Assembly (NCBI RefSeq): GCF_900108405.1
Contig: NZ_FNXG01000002.1
Location: 248,001-312,000, forward strand
DNA length: 64,000 nucleotides
Source: Paracoccus alkenifer
GTDB taxonomy: Bacteria; Pseudomonadota; Alphaproteobacteria; Rhodobacterales; Rhodobacteraceae
Reading direction: 5' to 3'
Shown: piece by piece, positions 33,771 to 42,394 of the stretch
Layout of the letters: each line of letters begins with the position of its first letter
Numbering within the stretch: position 1 is the stretch's first letter
Notes under the pieces: generated by a model
The model's input: the letters and a program-made list of their open reading frames with translations, nothing else
What the model was told of the DNA's origin: nothing
The model's database searches: none
Program-made: the position numbers and the translations under genes

Positions 33771-34588
33771 CGCAGGGCGACGGGTTGCGGGACGACAGGT
33801 TCCTGGGCGGGCGGTTGTTGCTGCGCCAGCCCGCGCGCGGCTATCGCGCCGGCACCGATGCGGTGATGCTGGCCGCCGCCTGTCCTGCGCGCGGGGGCGA
33901 GCGGGTGCTGGAACTGGGCTGCGGTGCGGGTGTCGCGCTGTTTTGCCTGGGCGCGCGGATCCCCGGCGTGGCGCTGAGCGGGCTTGAGCGGCAGGAAGAG
34001 CTGGCGGCGCTGGCACGGCATAACGCCGCAGCAACGGGGATCGCGGCGCGGATCCTGTCGGGCGATCTGGCCCGGATGCCCTCTGAGCTGCGCGCCGAAA
34101 GCTTTGACCATGTGATCGCCAACCCGCCGTTCTTTCTGGCCGGCACCCGCGCGCCCGACGCCCTGCGCGCCGCTGCCCGGCATGAAGATACCACCTTGGA
34201 GGCCTGGGTCGATGCCGGCCTGCGGCGGCTGCGGCCGGGCGGTGCGCTGACGCTGATCCACCGGGCCGAGGCGCTGGACCGCATTCTTGTGGCGCTGGCG
34301 GGGCGGGCAGGGGCGGTGTCGGTGCTGCCGCTTGCCGCGCGGCAGGGGCATGACGCGGGCCGCGTCATCGTCGTTTCACGCAAGGGTGCGCGGGGCGGGC
34401 TGCGGCTGCACGCGCCCTTTGTCCTGCACGGGCGCCCCGCACATGAACGTGATTGCGAGGATCTGAGCCTGCCCGCCCGGGCCGTGCTGCGCGACGGCGC
34501 CGCCATCGTCCGGGGTCCGGCGGATGGACGCGAGGTTTCGGGTGACAGCGGCGCGGAAACATGCTGCACTGATTCCATCGACCCATAG
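33767..34588 (+). CDS. tRNA1(Val) (adenine-N6)-methyltransferase-like protein
   Basis: 273 aa SAM-dependent methyltransferase. RLLLRQPARGYRAGTDAVML at the N-terminus matches the TrmN6/YfiC group, followed by the SAM loop LELGCGAGV and the catalytic NPPF motif (IANPPFF) for exocyclic adenine amino groups. E. coli TrmN6 methylates A37 in tRNA1(Val). Orthology is likely but substrate specificity cannot be read directly. The last 40 residues (PADGREVSGDSGAETCC and on) are not typical of the fold. It overlaps the DUF2007 gene by four bases and is followed by a DUF465 gene 12 nt later, so the three probably form one unit. Confidence 0.88.
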   Translation: MTQGDGLRDDRFLGGRLLLRQPARGYRAGTDAVMLAAACPARGGERVLELGCGAGVALFCLGARIPGVALSGLERQEELAALARHNAAATGIAARILSGDLARMPSELRAESFDHVIANPPFFLAGTRAPDALRAAARHEDTTLEAWVDAGLRRLRPGGALTLIHRAEALDRILVALAGRAGAVSVLPLAARQGHDAGRVIVVSRKGARGGLRLHAPFVLHGRPAHERDCEDLSLPARAVLRDGAAIVRGPADGREVSGDSGAETCCTDSIDP

Positions 34589-34600
34589 CAGGAGGATCGA

Positions 34601-34765
34601 ATGTCGGTTCAGTCGCATGTCGCGGAACTGCGCAGAAAACACCAGAATCTGTCGGAAGAAGTCGAGCGTGCGCAGCGCGCGCCGGGTTCGGACAACCTGT
34701 CGATCGCAGCGATGAAAAAGGAAAAGCTGCGGCTCAAGGAAGAGATCGAGCGGCTGTCGAACTGA
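34601..34765 (+). CDS. DUF465 (YdcH-like) small coiled-coil protein
   Basis: Only 54 aa, too short for many gene callers, but clear: ATG at 34601 with CAGGAGGA just upstream, stop TGA at 34763-34765. The sequence MSVQSHVAELRRKHQNLSEE, then AAMKKEKLRLKEEIERL, is the hallmark of DUF465, a highly charged two-helix hairpin (helices at about 4-23 and 36-53). The function is unknown in this family. It follows the methyltransferase gene by 12 nt and is probably on the same message. Confidence 0.92.
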   Translation: MSVQSHVAELRRKHQNLSEEVERAQRAPGSDNLSIAAMKKEKLRLKEEIERLSN

Positions 34766-35072
34766 CCGCCGCAGCCGCCCCGGCGCGCGCTTTGGGCGAA
34801 AGCCTTGGCCAGCAGGATGGGGCGGGACGGCCCGAGCCGGAAGAATGTGCCGGAAGAATCCGGCAAGAACGCAGACAGGGGATCGGCCGCGCGCCGGTCC
34901 CTTTCCTGTTTCATGGGCAGGGCCGCGCGCCGTGACCTGCGGCGGCCCGGCCTGTGGACAGTTTCGCGCAGGTTTTCCCGGATTCCACCGAAATCTTTCC
35001 TTGCCGTTCACGGGGCGCTATGAGACGCAACGGCCCGGATGCCGGACTCAAGGCAAAACGCAGGAGCTGCCG
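34766..35072. other. 307-bp region upstream of the phosphate operon
   Basis: No gene is supported. The visible structure is a 10-bp direct repeat, CCGGAAGAAT, at 34837-34846 and 34850-34859, and a short inverted repeat TGCCGG/CCGGCA at 34848-34865. This is where a PhoB-controlled pst promoter would be expected. I do not see a convincing Pho box (two CTGTCAT-like repeats at an 11-bp pitch) or a strong -35/-10 pair. Confidence 0.5.
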
Positions 35073-36104
35073 ATGAGCTTGATGAAAATCCTTGCCTCGG
35101 GTCTTGCGCTGCTGGCCGTCTCGGCCACGGGGGCCGCAGCCCGCGCGCAGATCCAGCTGGCGGGATCATCCACCGTGCTGCCATATGCGACCATCGCCGC
35201 CGAAGCCTTTGCCGACAATACGGATTTTCCCGCCCCCGTGGTCGAGGGCGGCGGCAGCGGCGCCGGCATCAAGCAGTTCTGCGCCGGCACCGGCCCCCGG
35301 ACCATCGACATCGCCAGCTCGTCGCGCCCGATCACCCGGGCGGAACTGGCGAGCTGTCACGCCAACGGGGTGGCGCGGGTGATCGAGCTGCGCATCGGCT
35401 ATGACGGCATCGTCTTTGCCTCGGGGATGGGCGGCCCCGATTTCGCGCTGACCCCGCAGGACATCCACCGGGCGCTGGCCGCGCAGGTGATCGTGGACGG
35501 CCAACTGGTCGCGAACCCCGCCGTCAGCTGGGCCGAGGTGAACCCGGCACTGCCCGCCCGGCAGATCGCGGTGTTCGTCCCCGGCACCAAGCACGGCACC
35601 CGCGAGGTGTTCGAGGAAAAGGTGATGGCGGCCGGCTGCGAGATCTCGGGCACACGGGCGGCGCTGGCCGCGGCCGAGGGTCAGGATGCCGCCCGCGCCG
35701 CCTGCGTGGCGCTGCGTACCGACGGCCGGGCGGTCGACATCGACGGCGACTATACCGAGACGCTGGCCCGCGTGGACAGCAACCCCGACGGCATCGGCGT
35801 CTTTGGGCTGTCGTTTTACGAAAACAACACCAGCCGGCTCAGGGTGGCGCCGATCGACGGGGTGGTGCCCACGGTTGCCAGCGTTGCCTCGGGCGAATAT
35901 CCGGTGTCGCGGCCGCTGTTTCTTTACGTCAAGGCGGATCACTTTGAGACCATCCCGGGGCTAAGGGAATTCGCCGGGTTCTTCGCCCTCGACGCCATTG
36001 CCGGACCCGGCGGGCCGCTGGCGGATTACGGGCTGGTGCCCGACCCGCAGCTGGCCGAAGCGCAGGCGGCGGTGGCCGCGGAAAAGATCATGGGCGGGAA
36101 CTGA
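35073..36104 (+). CDS. pstS: Phosphate-binding periplasmic protein PstS
   Basis: 343 aa. Signal peptide to about residue 25 (ALLAVSATGAAARA, cleaved before QIQL). The mature N-terminus QIQLAGSSTVLPYATIAAEA, the GGGSGAGIKQFCAGTG phosphate loop, DIASSSRPI and PGTKHGTREVFEE agree with PstS of the high-affinity phosphate ABC transporter (the long, PstS-2-like alphaproteobacterial type). ATG 35073 follows CAGGAG. It is the first gene of pstSCAB-phoU and is separated from pstC by a 77-nt gap with a hairpin, as often seen where the binding protein must be made in excess. Confidence 0.94.
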   Translation: MSLMKILASGLALLAVSATGAAARAQIQLAGSSTVLPYATIAAEAFADNTDFPAPVVEGGGSGAGIKQFCAGTGPRTIDIASSSRPITRAELASCHANGVARVIELRIGYDGIVFASGMGGPDFALTPQDIHRALAAQVIVDGQLVANPAVSWAEVNPALPARQIAVFVPGTKHGTREVFEEKVMAAGCEISGTRAALAAAEGQDAARAACVALRTDGRAVDIDGDYTETLARVDSNPDGIGVFGLSFYENNTSRLRVAPIDGVVPTVASVASGEYPVSRPLFLYVKADHFETIPGLREFAGFFALDAIAGPGGPLADYGLVPDPQLAEAQAAVAAEKIMGGN

Positions 36105-36140
36105 CCGCGTAACCGCCCGCAGCCGCGGCCGCGCCCGTTG

Positions 36141-36163
36141 CCGGGCAGGGCCGCGCTGCCCGG
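36141..36163 (+). promoter_or_regulatory. Hairpin between pstS and pstC
   Basis: CCGGGCAG (36141-36148), 7-nt loop, CTGCCCGG (36156-36163): a perfect 8-bp GC-rich stem in the pstS-pstC gap, 18 nt before pstC. No T-run follows. It probably stabilises the pstS message or attenuates readthrough so that PstS exceeds the membrane subunits. Confidence 0.55.
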
Positions 36164-36181
36164 AGCTGCTTTCGAGGATCC

Positions 36182-37378
36182 ATGTCACCTCTTGCGACAA
36201 TCATCACCATCCTTGGGCTTGCGGGGCTTGGCTATCTGCTGGGCCACCGCCGCGCCGTGGCGCTGGTCGCGGGCGATACGCGCCGGCTGCATTCGCGCCC
36301 GGCCTATCACGGCTGGCAGGTGGCGCTGCTTGCCGCGCTGCCGGCGCTGGGGCTGCTGGTGCTGGGCGGGCTGGCGCGGCCGCTGATCCCCGGCGCGGGG
36401 GCGCTGGCGTCCCCGGCCGCGATGCTGCTGGGGCTGGCGGGGCTGGGGGCGGGACTGGTGCGCGTTTCGGCCGATTTCCGCGCCCGCAACGCGGTCGAGC
36501 GGATGATCGGGCTGCTGCTGATCCTGTGTTCGCTGATCGCCATCGCCACCACGCTGGGCATCGTGCTGTCGCTGGTCTTTGAATCGGCCAGCTTCTTTCG
36601 CCTCTACCCGTGGCAGGATTTCCTGTTCGGCACCGAGTGGTCGCCGCGTTTCGGCGGCGGCTCGAAACTGGGGATGCTGCCGCTGCTGTGGGGGACGCTG
36701 TATATCAGCCTGATCGCGCTGCTGGTGGCGGTGCCCGTCGGGTTGTTCGCGGCGATCTACATGTCCGAATACGCGACGCGGCGGGTGCGTTCCGTGGTCA
36801 AGCCGGCGATCGAGGTGCTGGCCGGCATCCCCACCATCGTTTACGGGCTGTTCGCGCTGGCAACCGTCGGCCCGCTGATCCGCGACTGGCTGGCCCAGCC
36901 GCTGGGCTTTGGCAACAGCAGTGCCTCGGTCGCGACCGCTGGGCTGGTGATGGGGATCATGCTGATCCCCTTCGTCAGCTCGCTGTCCGACGACATCATC
37001 AACGCGGTGCCGCAGTCGCTGCGCGACGGGGCGCTGGGGCTTGGCTCGACCCCTTCGGAAACCATCCGCCATGTGGTGATCCCGGCAGCGCTGCCCGGCA
37101 TCGTCGGCGCGGTGCTGCTGGCCGCATCCCGCGCCATCGGCGAAACCATGATCGTGGTGCTGGGCGCCGGCGCCATGGCAAAGATCAGCGGCAACCCGTT
37201 CGAGGCGATGACCACCATCACCGTCAAGATCGTGGGCCAGCTGACCGGCGACAATGATTTCAATTCACCCGAGACGCTGGTCGCATTCGCGCTGGGGCTG
37301 ACGCTGTTCGTGATGACGCTGGGGCTGAACGTGTTCGCGCTATACATCGTGCGCAAATACCGGGAGCAATACGAATGA
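36182..37378 (+). CDS. pstC: Phosphate ABC transporter permease PstC
   Basis: 398 aa, longer than E. coli PstC because of an N-terminal extension of about 110 residues with two or three extra hydrophobic helices (ATIITILGLAGLGYLLG; ALLAALPALGLLVLGGLA). Then the typical PstC parts: RMIGLLLILCSLIAIATTLG, FFRLYPWQDFLFGTEWSP, and the permease core with AIEVLAGIPTIVYGLFALAT and the EAA loop (LRDGALGLGSTPSETIRHVV). GAGG lies 5 nt before ATG 36182. It overlaps pstA (ATGA). Confidence 0.94.
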   Translation: MSPLATIITILGLAGLGYLLGHRRAVALVAGDTRRLHSRPAYHGWQVALLAALPALGLLVLGGLARPLIPGAGALASPAAMLLGLAGLGAGLVRVSADFRARNAVERMIGLLLILCSLIAIATTLGIVLSLVFESASFFRLYPWQDFLFGTEWSPRFGGGSKLGMLPLLWGTLYISLIALLVAVPVGLFAAIYMSEYATRRVRSVVKPAIEVLAGIPTIVYGLFALATVGPLIRDWLAQPLGFGNSSASVATAGLVMGIMLIPFVSSLSDDIINAVPQSLRDGALGLGSTPSETIRHVVIPAALPGIVGAVLLAASRAIGETMIVVLGAGAMAKISGNPFEAMTTITVKIVGQLTGDNDFNSPETLVAFALGLTLFVMTLGLNVFALYIVRKYREQYE

Positions 37379-38718
37379 GCGATCCCGCCATGCCCGCCGC
37401 GCGCGCCCGCCGGTCGCTGCTGAAAACCGACCCCGGCACCAGCCGCCGCAATGCGGCCGAGCGGCGTTTCCGCGCCTATGGCGCCGCGGCGGTGGTGGTT
37501 GCCATGGCGGCGCTGGCGGCGCTGATGTTCACGGTGTTCCGCGACGGCGCCTCGGCCTTTGTGCAGGCCCGCGCGACGATCCCGGTGGTGATCGCGGCCG
37601 ATGTCGTCGACCCCGACGGCAACCGCGACCCGGCCGAGATGGCCGGCGTCCTGACCATGAGCTACGGCCGGCTGCTGGATCAGGCCCTGACCCGGGAAAT
37701 CGAGCGCCGCAATATTCAGGTCGAGGGCCTGACCCAGCGCGACATTACCGGTTTCCTGTCGGCGCAGGCCCGCGCCGATCTGCGCCGGGCGGTGCTGGCC
37801 GACCCCGCGCTGGTCGGGCAGGAAATCGAGTGGCGGATGATGACCTCGTCGCGGGTGGACGGGATGCTCAAGGGCCGCGTGACCCGCGACACGGCGGCGC
37901 GGGACGCGAAAACCTCGGTCGCGCAATATGATCTGGCGATGGCGCTGCGCGATCAGGGCGTGGTGCGCGCGGGCTTCAACTGGCGTTTCATCACCGCGCC
38001 CGACGGGTCCGACAGCCGCCCGGAATCGGCGGGTCTGGGCGTCGCGATCCTCGGCTCGCTTTACATGATGCTGATCGTGCTGGTGCTGGCGCTGCCCATC
38101 GGGGTCGCCGCCTCGATCTGGCTTGAGGAATTCGCACCGAAAAACCGGCTGACCGACGTGATCGAGGTGAATATCTCGAACCTCGCCGCCGTGCCCTCGA
38201 TCGTGTTCGGGATTCTGGGGCTGGCGGCTTTCATCAATTTCGTCGGGCTGCCGCGTTCGGCCCCCATCGTCGGCGGGCTGGTGCTGACGCTGATGACGCT
38301 GCCGACCATCATCATCGCCACCCGTGCGGCGCTGAAAGCCGTGCCGCCGTCGATCCGCGATGCGGCGCTGGGGGTGGGGGCGTCGCGGATGCAGACGGTG
38401 TTCCACCATGTCCTGCCGCTGGCGATGCCGGGGATCCTGACCGGCACCATCCTGGGGCTGGCGCAGGCGCTGGGCGAAACCGCGCCGCTGATGCTGATCG
38501 GAATGGTGGCGTTCGTCAGCACCTATCCCTCGGCCCCGCCGCAGGGGCTGCTTGACCCGGCCTCGGCGCTGCCGGTGCAGATCTACAACTGGACCCAGCG
38601 CGCCGACCCGGCGTTCTTTGAACGCGCCTCGGGGGCGATCATCGTGCTGCTGGCGTTCCTGCTGGCGATGAACCTGATCGCCATCTGGCTGCGCCGCAAG
38701 TTCGAGCGCCGCTGGTAA
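37375..38718 (+). CDS. pstA: Phosphate ABC transporter permease PstA
   Basis: 447 aa with a DUF3333-type N-terminal extension (residues 20-200, one transmembrane helix [20 protein letters not shown] followed by a periplasmic segment). The permease core follows: [37 protein letters not shown] and the EAA loop [20 protein letters not shown]. The N-terminal extension is normal for alphaproteobacterial PstA. It overlaps pstC by four bases and precedes pstB by 23 nt. Confidence 0.94.
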   Translation: MSDPAMPAARARRSLLKTDPGTSRRNAAERRFRAYGAAAVVVAMAALAALMFTVFRDGASAFVQARATIPVVIAADVVDPDGNRDPAEMAGVLTMSYGRLLDQALTREIERRNIQVEGLTQRDITGFLSAQARADLRRAVLADPALVGQEIEWRMMTSSRVDGMLKGRVTRDTAARDAKTSVAQYDLAMALRDQGVVRAGFNWRFITAPDGSDSRPESAGLGVAILGSLYMMLIVLVLALPIGVAASIWLEEFAPKNRLTDVIEVNISNLAAVPSIVFGILGLAAFINFVGLPRSAPIVGGLVLTLMTLPTIIIATRAALKAVPPSIRDAALGVGASRMQTVFHHVLPLAMPGILTGTILGLAQALGETAPLMLIGMVAFVSTYPSAPPQGLLDPASALPVQIYNWTQRADPAFFERASGAIIVLLAFLLAMNLIAIWLRRKFERRW

Positions 38719-38741
38719 CCGCGGCCGGAAAGACCATATCC

Positions 38742-39545
38742 ATGAACCAGATGACACAGGCGGAGCGCAGCGTGCAGACCGGAACCGGGGACGTCAAATT
38801 CGAATGCCGCGACGTGCAGGTGTGGTATGGGGAAAAACACGCGCTCAAGGACGTGGGCGTCGATATCCTCGACAAGACGGTGACGGCGTTCATCGGCCCC
38901 TCGGGCTGTGGGAAATCGACGTTCCTGCGCTGCCTGAACCGGATGAACGACACCATCCCGGCGGCGCGGGTCGGCGGGCAGATGCTGCTGGACGGCGAGG
39001 ATATCTATGACCCCCGCGTCGATCCGGTGCAGCTGCGGGCGCGGGTGGGAATGGTGTTCCAGAAACCGAACCCGTTCCCCAAGTCGATCTACGACAACGT
39101 GGCCTACGGGCCGCGTATCCACGGGCTGGCCCCGACCCGCGCCGATCTGGATGCGGTGGTGGAAAAATCCCTGCGCCGGGCGGCGCTGTGGGATGACGTC
39201 AAGGACCGGCTGGACGATACCGGCACCGGCCTGTCGGGGGGCCAGCAGCAGCGGCTGTGTATCGCGCGCGCCATCGCCACCTCGCCCGAGGTCTTGCTGA
39301 TGGACGAACCCTGTTCCGCGCTGGACCCCATCGCCACCGCCCAGATCGAGGAACTGATCGACGAGCTGCGCGACCGCTATTCGGTGGTCATCGTCACCCA
39401 CTCGATGCAGCAGGCGGCGCGGGTCAGCCAGAAAACCGCGTTCTTTCACCTCGGGCATCTGGTCGAATACGCCAGCACCGACGACATCTTCACCAGTCCG
39501 AAAGACCCGCGGACGGAAAGCTACATCACCGGCCGGATCGGCTGA
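38742..39545 (+). CDS. pstB: Phosphate ABC transporter ATPase PstB
   Basis: 267 aa ABC ATPase: Walker [11 protein letters not shown]-loop [12 protein letters not shown], signature [14 protein letters not shown], Walker [14 protein letters not shown] and switch His in [10 protein letters not shown]. The [19 protein letters not shown] segment is diagnostic of PstB. It powers PstCA. ATG 38742 is poorly marked by a Shine-Dalgarno sequence (GGAAAGACC lies about 8 nt upstream), but the N-terminus fits. Confidence 0.96.
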   Translation: MNQMTQAERSVQTGTGDVKFECRDVQVWYGEKHALKDVGVDILDKTVTAFIGPSGCGKSTFLRCLNRMNDTIPAARVGGQMLLDGEDIYDPRVDPVQLRARVGMVFQKPNPFPKSIYDNVAYGPRIHGLAPTRADLDAVVEKSLRRAALWDDVKDRLDDTGTGLSGGQQQRLCIARAIATSPEVLLMDEPCSALDPIATAQIEELIDELRDRYSVVIVTHSMQQAARVSQKTAFFHLGHLVEYASTDDIFTSPKDPRTESYITGRIG

Positions 39546-39562
39546 CGGAAAGGACGTTTGCC

Positions 39563-40282
39563 ATGCAACGCGACAAGCACATCATGTCCGCTTTCGACCG
39601 CGACCTTGAAAGCATCCAGGCCGAGGTCGTGCGCATGGGCAGGCTGGTCGAGACCGCGATCACCGATGCCACCCGCGCGCTGGAAACCAGCGACGAGCCC
39701 CTGGCCGAAGAGGTCCGCCGCCGCGACCGCGAGATCGACCAGCTCGAGGTGCAGATCAACGAATCTGCCGCAAGGCTGATCGCCCTGCGCGCGCCGCGGG
39801 CCACCGACCTGCGGCTGGTGCTGACGGTGATCAAGGTCGCCTCGGCGCTGGAACGGGTGGGGGATTACGCCAAGAACATGGCCAAGCGCACCCATCTGCT
39901 GGCGCAGATGCCGACGATTCCCGGCGCCGGCCTGGCACTGCGGCGCATGACCGAGGCCGTCAGCGCCCTGCTGCGCGACGCGCTGGACAGCTATGTGCGC
40001 CGCGACGCGACGCTGGCTGCCGAGGTCCGCGCTCGCGATATCGAGGTCGATCAGATGTATAACGCGCTGTTTCGAGAATTTCTGACCCACATGATGGAGG
40101 ATCCGCGCAACATCACCGCCTGCATGCACCTGCATTTCATCGCCAAGAACGTCGAGCGCATGGGCGACCACGCGACCTCCATCGCCGAACAGGTGCTGTA
40201 TCTGGTCCACGGCACCCTGCCCGAAGACCCGCGCCCGAAAAGCGACAGCGTGGCCGCGGTCAACCTTGGCGGGGCGGATTAG
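39563..40282 (+). CDS. phoU: Phosphate signalling protein PhoU
   Basis: 239 aa, all-helical, two PhoU repeats each with the metal-binding E/DxxxD-type helices (RRRDREIDQLEVQINESAAR; ARDIEVDQMYNALFREFLTH) and the ERVGDYAKNMAKR / ERMGDHATSIAEQ pair. It links PstSCAB activity to the PhoR/PhoB two-component system and restrains uptake. ATG 39563 has AAAGGA about 8 nt upstream. phoB and phoR are not next to it here; the following gene, lpd, runs the other way. Confidence 0.95.
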   Translation: MQRDKHIMSAFDRDLESIQAEVVRMGRLVETAITDATRALETSDEPLAEEVRRRDREIDQLEVQINESAARLIALRAPRATDLRLVLTVIKVASALERVGDYAKNMAKRTHLLAQMPTIPGAGLALRRMTEAVSALLRDALDSYVRRDATLAAEVRARDIEVDQMYNALFREFLTHMMEDPRNITACMHLHFIAKNVERMGDHATSIAEQVLYLVHGTLPEDPRPKSDSVAAVNLGGAD

Positions 40283-40300
40283 GCGAAACCGGCGCGCAGC

Positions 40301-40349
40301 CTGTCTTTGGTGTTCAAATATCCCGGGGGTCCGAGGGCAAGGCCCCCGG
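40301..40349 (-). repeat. Dispersed GGATATTTG element, copy d, with hairpin
   Basis: On the minus strand a 7-bp hairpin (CCGGGGG 40323-40329 with CCCCCGG 40343-40349) runs straight into CGGACCCCCGGGATATTTG, then CAAAGACAG. It lies between the convergent phoU and lpd genes, in the sense of lpd. The segment CGGACCCC-GGG-TATTTG is shared with copy f. Confidence 0.7.
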
Positions 40350-40359
40350 CTGCCGCAAT

Positions 40360-41751
40360 TCAGAAATGGATCGCCTTTCCGTAGGCGTCCAGCACCGATT
40401 CATGCATCATCTCGGACAGGGTCGGGTGGGCAAAGACCGTGTGCATGAAATCTTCCTCGGTCAGCTCGGCGGTCTTGCCGATCACATAGCCCTGGATCAG
40501 CTCGGTCACCTCGGCGCCGACCATATGCGCGCCCAGAAGCTCGCCGGTTTTCGCGTCGAACACGGTTTTCACCATGCCTTCGGGTTCCCCCAGCGCGATG
40601 GCCTTGCCATTGCCGACAAAGGGGAAGCGGCCGACCTTGACCTCATGGCCGGCCTCTTTCGCCTTGGCCTCGGTCAGCCCGACGGATGCGACCTGCGGCT
40701 GGCAATAGGTGCAGCCGGGGATGTTCGCGGCCTTGATCGGGTGCACCTTTTTCCCGGCGATCAGCTCGGCCACCATCACCCCTTCGTGGCTGGCCTTGTG
40801 GGCAAGCCAGGGGGCGCCGGCCAGGTCGCCGATGGCGTAAAGCCCGTCGATGCCGGTGCGGCAGTATTCGTCGGTCACCACATGGCTGCGGTCCAGCTTG
40901 ACCCCCAGCGCCTCAAGCCCCAGCCCCTCGACATTGCCGACGATGCCCACGGCGGAAATCACTGTGTCAAAGTCATGGGTGACGGTCTTGCCGCCGGTCT
41001 CGATATGGGCGGTCACGGTCTTGCCCTTGCGGTCCAGCTGCTTGACCGTAGAATTTTCCATGATCGTCATGCCCTGCTTGACGAACTGCTTTTTCGCAAA
41101 GGCGGAAATCTCGGCGTCCTCGACCGGCAGCACGCGGTCCATGACCTCGACCACCGTGGTATCGGCACCCAGAGTATTGAAGAAGCTGGCGAATTCGATC
41201 CCGATCGCGCCCGAGCCGATGACCAGCAGCTTTTTCGGCATCCGCTTGGGCACCAGCGCGTGGCGATAGGTCCAGACCAGATCGCCGTCGGCCTCGAACC
41301 CCGGCAGCTCGCGGGCGCGGGCGCCGGTGGCCAGCACGATGTGCCTGGCCGTGATCTCGTCAACCCCCTTGTCGGTCGTGACCGAAAGCTTGCCGGGGGC
41401 GGTCAGGCTGGCCTTGCCCATCACCACCGTGACCTTGTTCTTTTTCAGCAGGTGCCCCACGCCGCCCGACAGCTGTTTCGCCACGCCCCGCGACCGCTGC
41501 ACCACCGCGTCCAGATCAAAGCCCAGATCGCCGGCCTTCAGCCCGTAGTCCTTGGCCCGCCCCATCAGGTGGAACACCTCGGCTGAACGCAGCAGCGCCT
41601 TGGTCGGGATGCAGCCCCAGTTGAGGCAGATGCCGCCCAGGTTCTCGCGCTCGATCACGGCGGCTTTCAGCCCCAGCTGCGCGGCGCGGATCGCGCAGAC
41701 ATAGCCGCCGGGACCGGCCCCGATCACCACCACGTCGAATTGCTGTGCCAT
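40360..41751 (-). CDS. lpd: Dihydrolipoyl dehydrogenase
   Basis: 463 aa FAD-containing disulfide oxidoreductase (E3 of the pyruvate and 2-oxoglutarate dehydrogenase complexes and glycine cleavage). FAD site VVVIGAGPGGYVCAIRAAQLG; redox disulfide GGICLNWGCIPTKAL with Cys42 and Cys47; NAD site LLVIGSGAIGIEFASFF; C-terminal catalytic base in FAHPTLSEMMHE. It is preceded upstream by DUF924 and not by the E1/E2 genes, so it is a separate copy; other E3 copies may exist elsewhere. Start ATG 41751 (MAQQFDVVVIG). Confidence 0.97.
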   Translation of the reverse strand: MAQQFDVVVIGAGPGGYVCAIRAAQLGLKAAVIERENLGGICLNWGCIPTKALLRSAEVFHLMGRAKDYGLKAGDLGFDLDAVVQRSRGVAKQLSGGVGHLLKKNKVTVVMGKASLTAPGKLSVTTDKGVDEITARHIVLATGARARELPGFEADGDLVWTYRHALVPKRMPKKLLVIGSGAIGIEFASFFNTLGADTTVVEVMDRVLPVEDAEISAFAKKQFVKQGMTIMENSTVKQLDRKGKTVTAHIETGGKTVTHDFDTVISAVGIVGNVEGLGLEALGVKLDRSHVVTDEYCRTGIDGLYAIGDLAGAPWLAHKASHEGVMVAELIAGKKVHPIKAANIPGCTYCQPQVASVGLTEAKAKEAGHEVKVGRFPFVGNGKAIALGEPEGMVKTVFDAKTGELLGAHMVGAEVTELIQGYVIGKTAELTEEDFMHTVFAHPTLSEMMHESVLDAYGKAIHF

Positions 41752-41800
41752 CGGTGTCCCCTTCGTCCGTCCGCGTCTGATAGCGTTCACATTTGCAGGC

Positions 41801-42394
41801 TCAGGCCAGATCGGCAAGCGACAGTCTGCCGGAAACCAGCGCCCCGTAGCCGCCCGCGTCCATCACCGCGCGCTCGGCATCGGTCGGGGTGCGCCCCAGC
41901 GCGGCATTGCGCCACGGAAAGCGGCCGAAACGGGCGATGGTGTCGCGATGCAGCTGCGCATGCAGCAGGTTTTCGCCCGGCATCCGCTGGGCGAACAACT
42001 CGACTGCCAGATCCTGGTCGGCCAGCTCTTCGCTGTGCTCGAAGGGCAGGTAAAAGAACTGCCGCGCCGGTTCGGGGGTGGCCAGGTCGTGGCCGGCCTC
42101 CAGCGCGGCGCGGGCGATGCGCAGCGCCAGCGGGTCGGTGGCAAAGGCGCGCGCGTCGTCCCGGAACATGTTGCGCGGGAACTGGTCGGTCAGGATCAGC
42201 GCGGCCAGCGCGCCGTCGGCGGTGCCGGCCCATTGCACGGCCAGCCGCGGCGCGTCGATCCACGCCGCCATGAAGCGGTCGCGAATCTGCCGGTCCAGCG
42301 CGTCGCTTTGCACATACCAGCCCTTGGGGCCGGTCTCGTCGATCCAGAAGCGGTTGATTTCCTGTGGCGTCGGGTCGGTCGTGATCGTGGTCAT
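41801..42394 (-). CDS. DUF924 family protein
   Basis: 197 aa. The N-terminus TPQEINRFWIDETGPKGWYV, then LILTDQFPRNMFRDDARAFA, QFFYLPFEHSEELADQD and FGRFPWRNAALGR are the standard DUF924 blocks (TPR-like all-helical fold; function not established). The start, ATG 42394, overlaps the stop of the MFS transporter gene by four bases (ATGA), and lpd follows 49 nt after its stop. queA, the MFS gene, this gene and lpd are all on the minus strand with short gaps, so they may be co-transcribed. Confidence 0.92.
   Translation of the reverse strand: MTTITTDPTPQEINRFWIDETGPKGWYVQSDALDRQIRDRFMAAWIDAPRLAVQWAGTADGALAALILTDQFPRNMFRDDARAFATDPLALRIARAALEAGHDLATPEPARQFFYLPFEHSEELADQDLAVELFAQRMPGENLLHAQLHRDTIARFGRFPWRNAALGRTPTDAERAVMDAGGYGALVSGRLSLADLA

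Noticed and set aside
34900-35072. A Pho box ahead of pstS
   Set aside because: I looked for two CTGTCAT-like heptamers at an 11-bp pitch; GTTCACGGGG and CTGTGGACAG do not fit.
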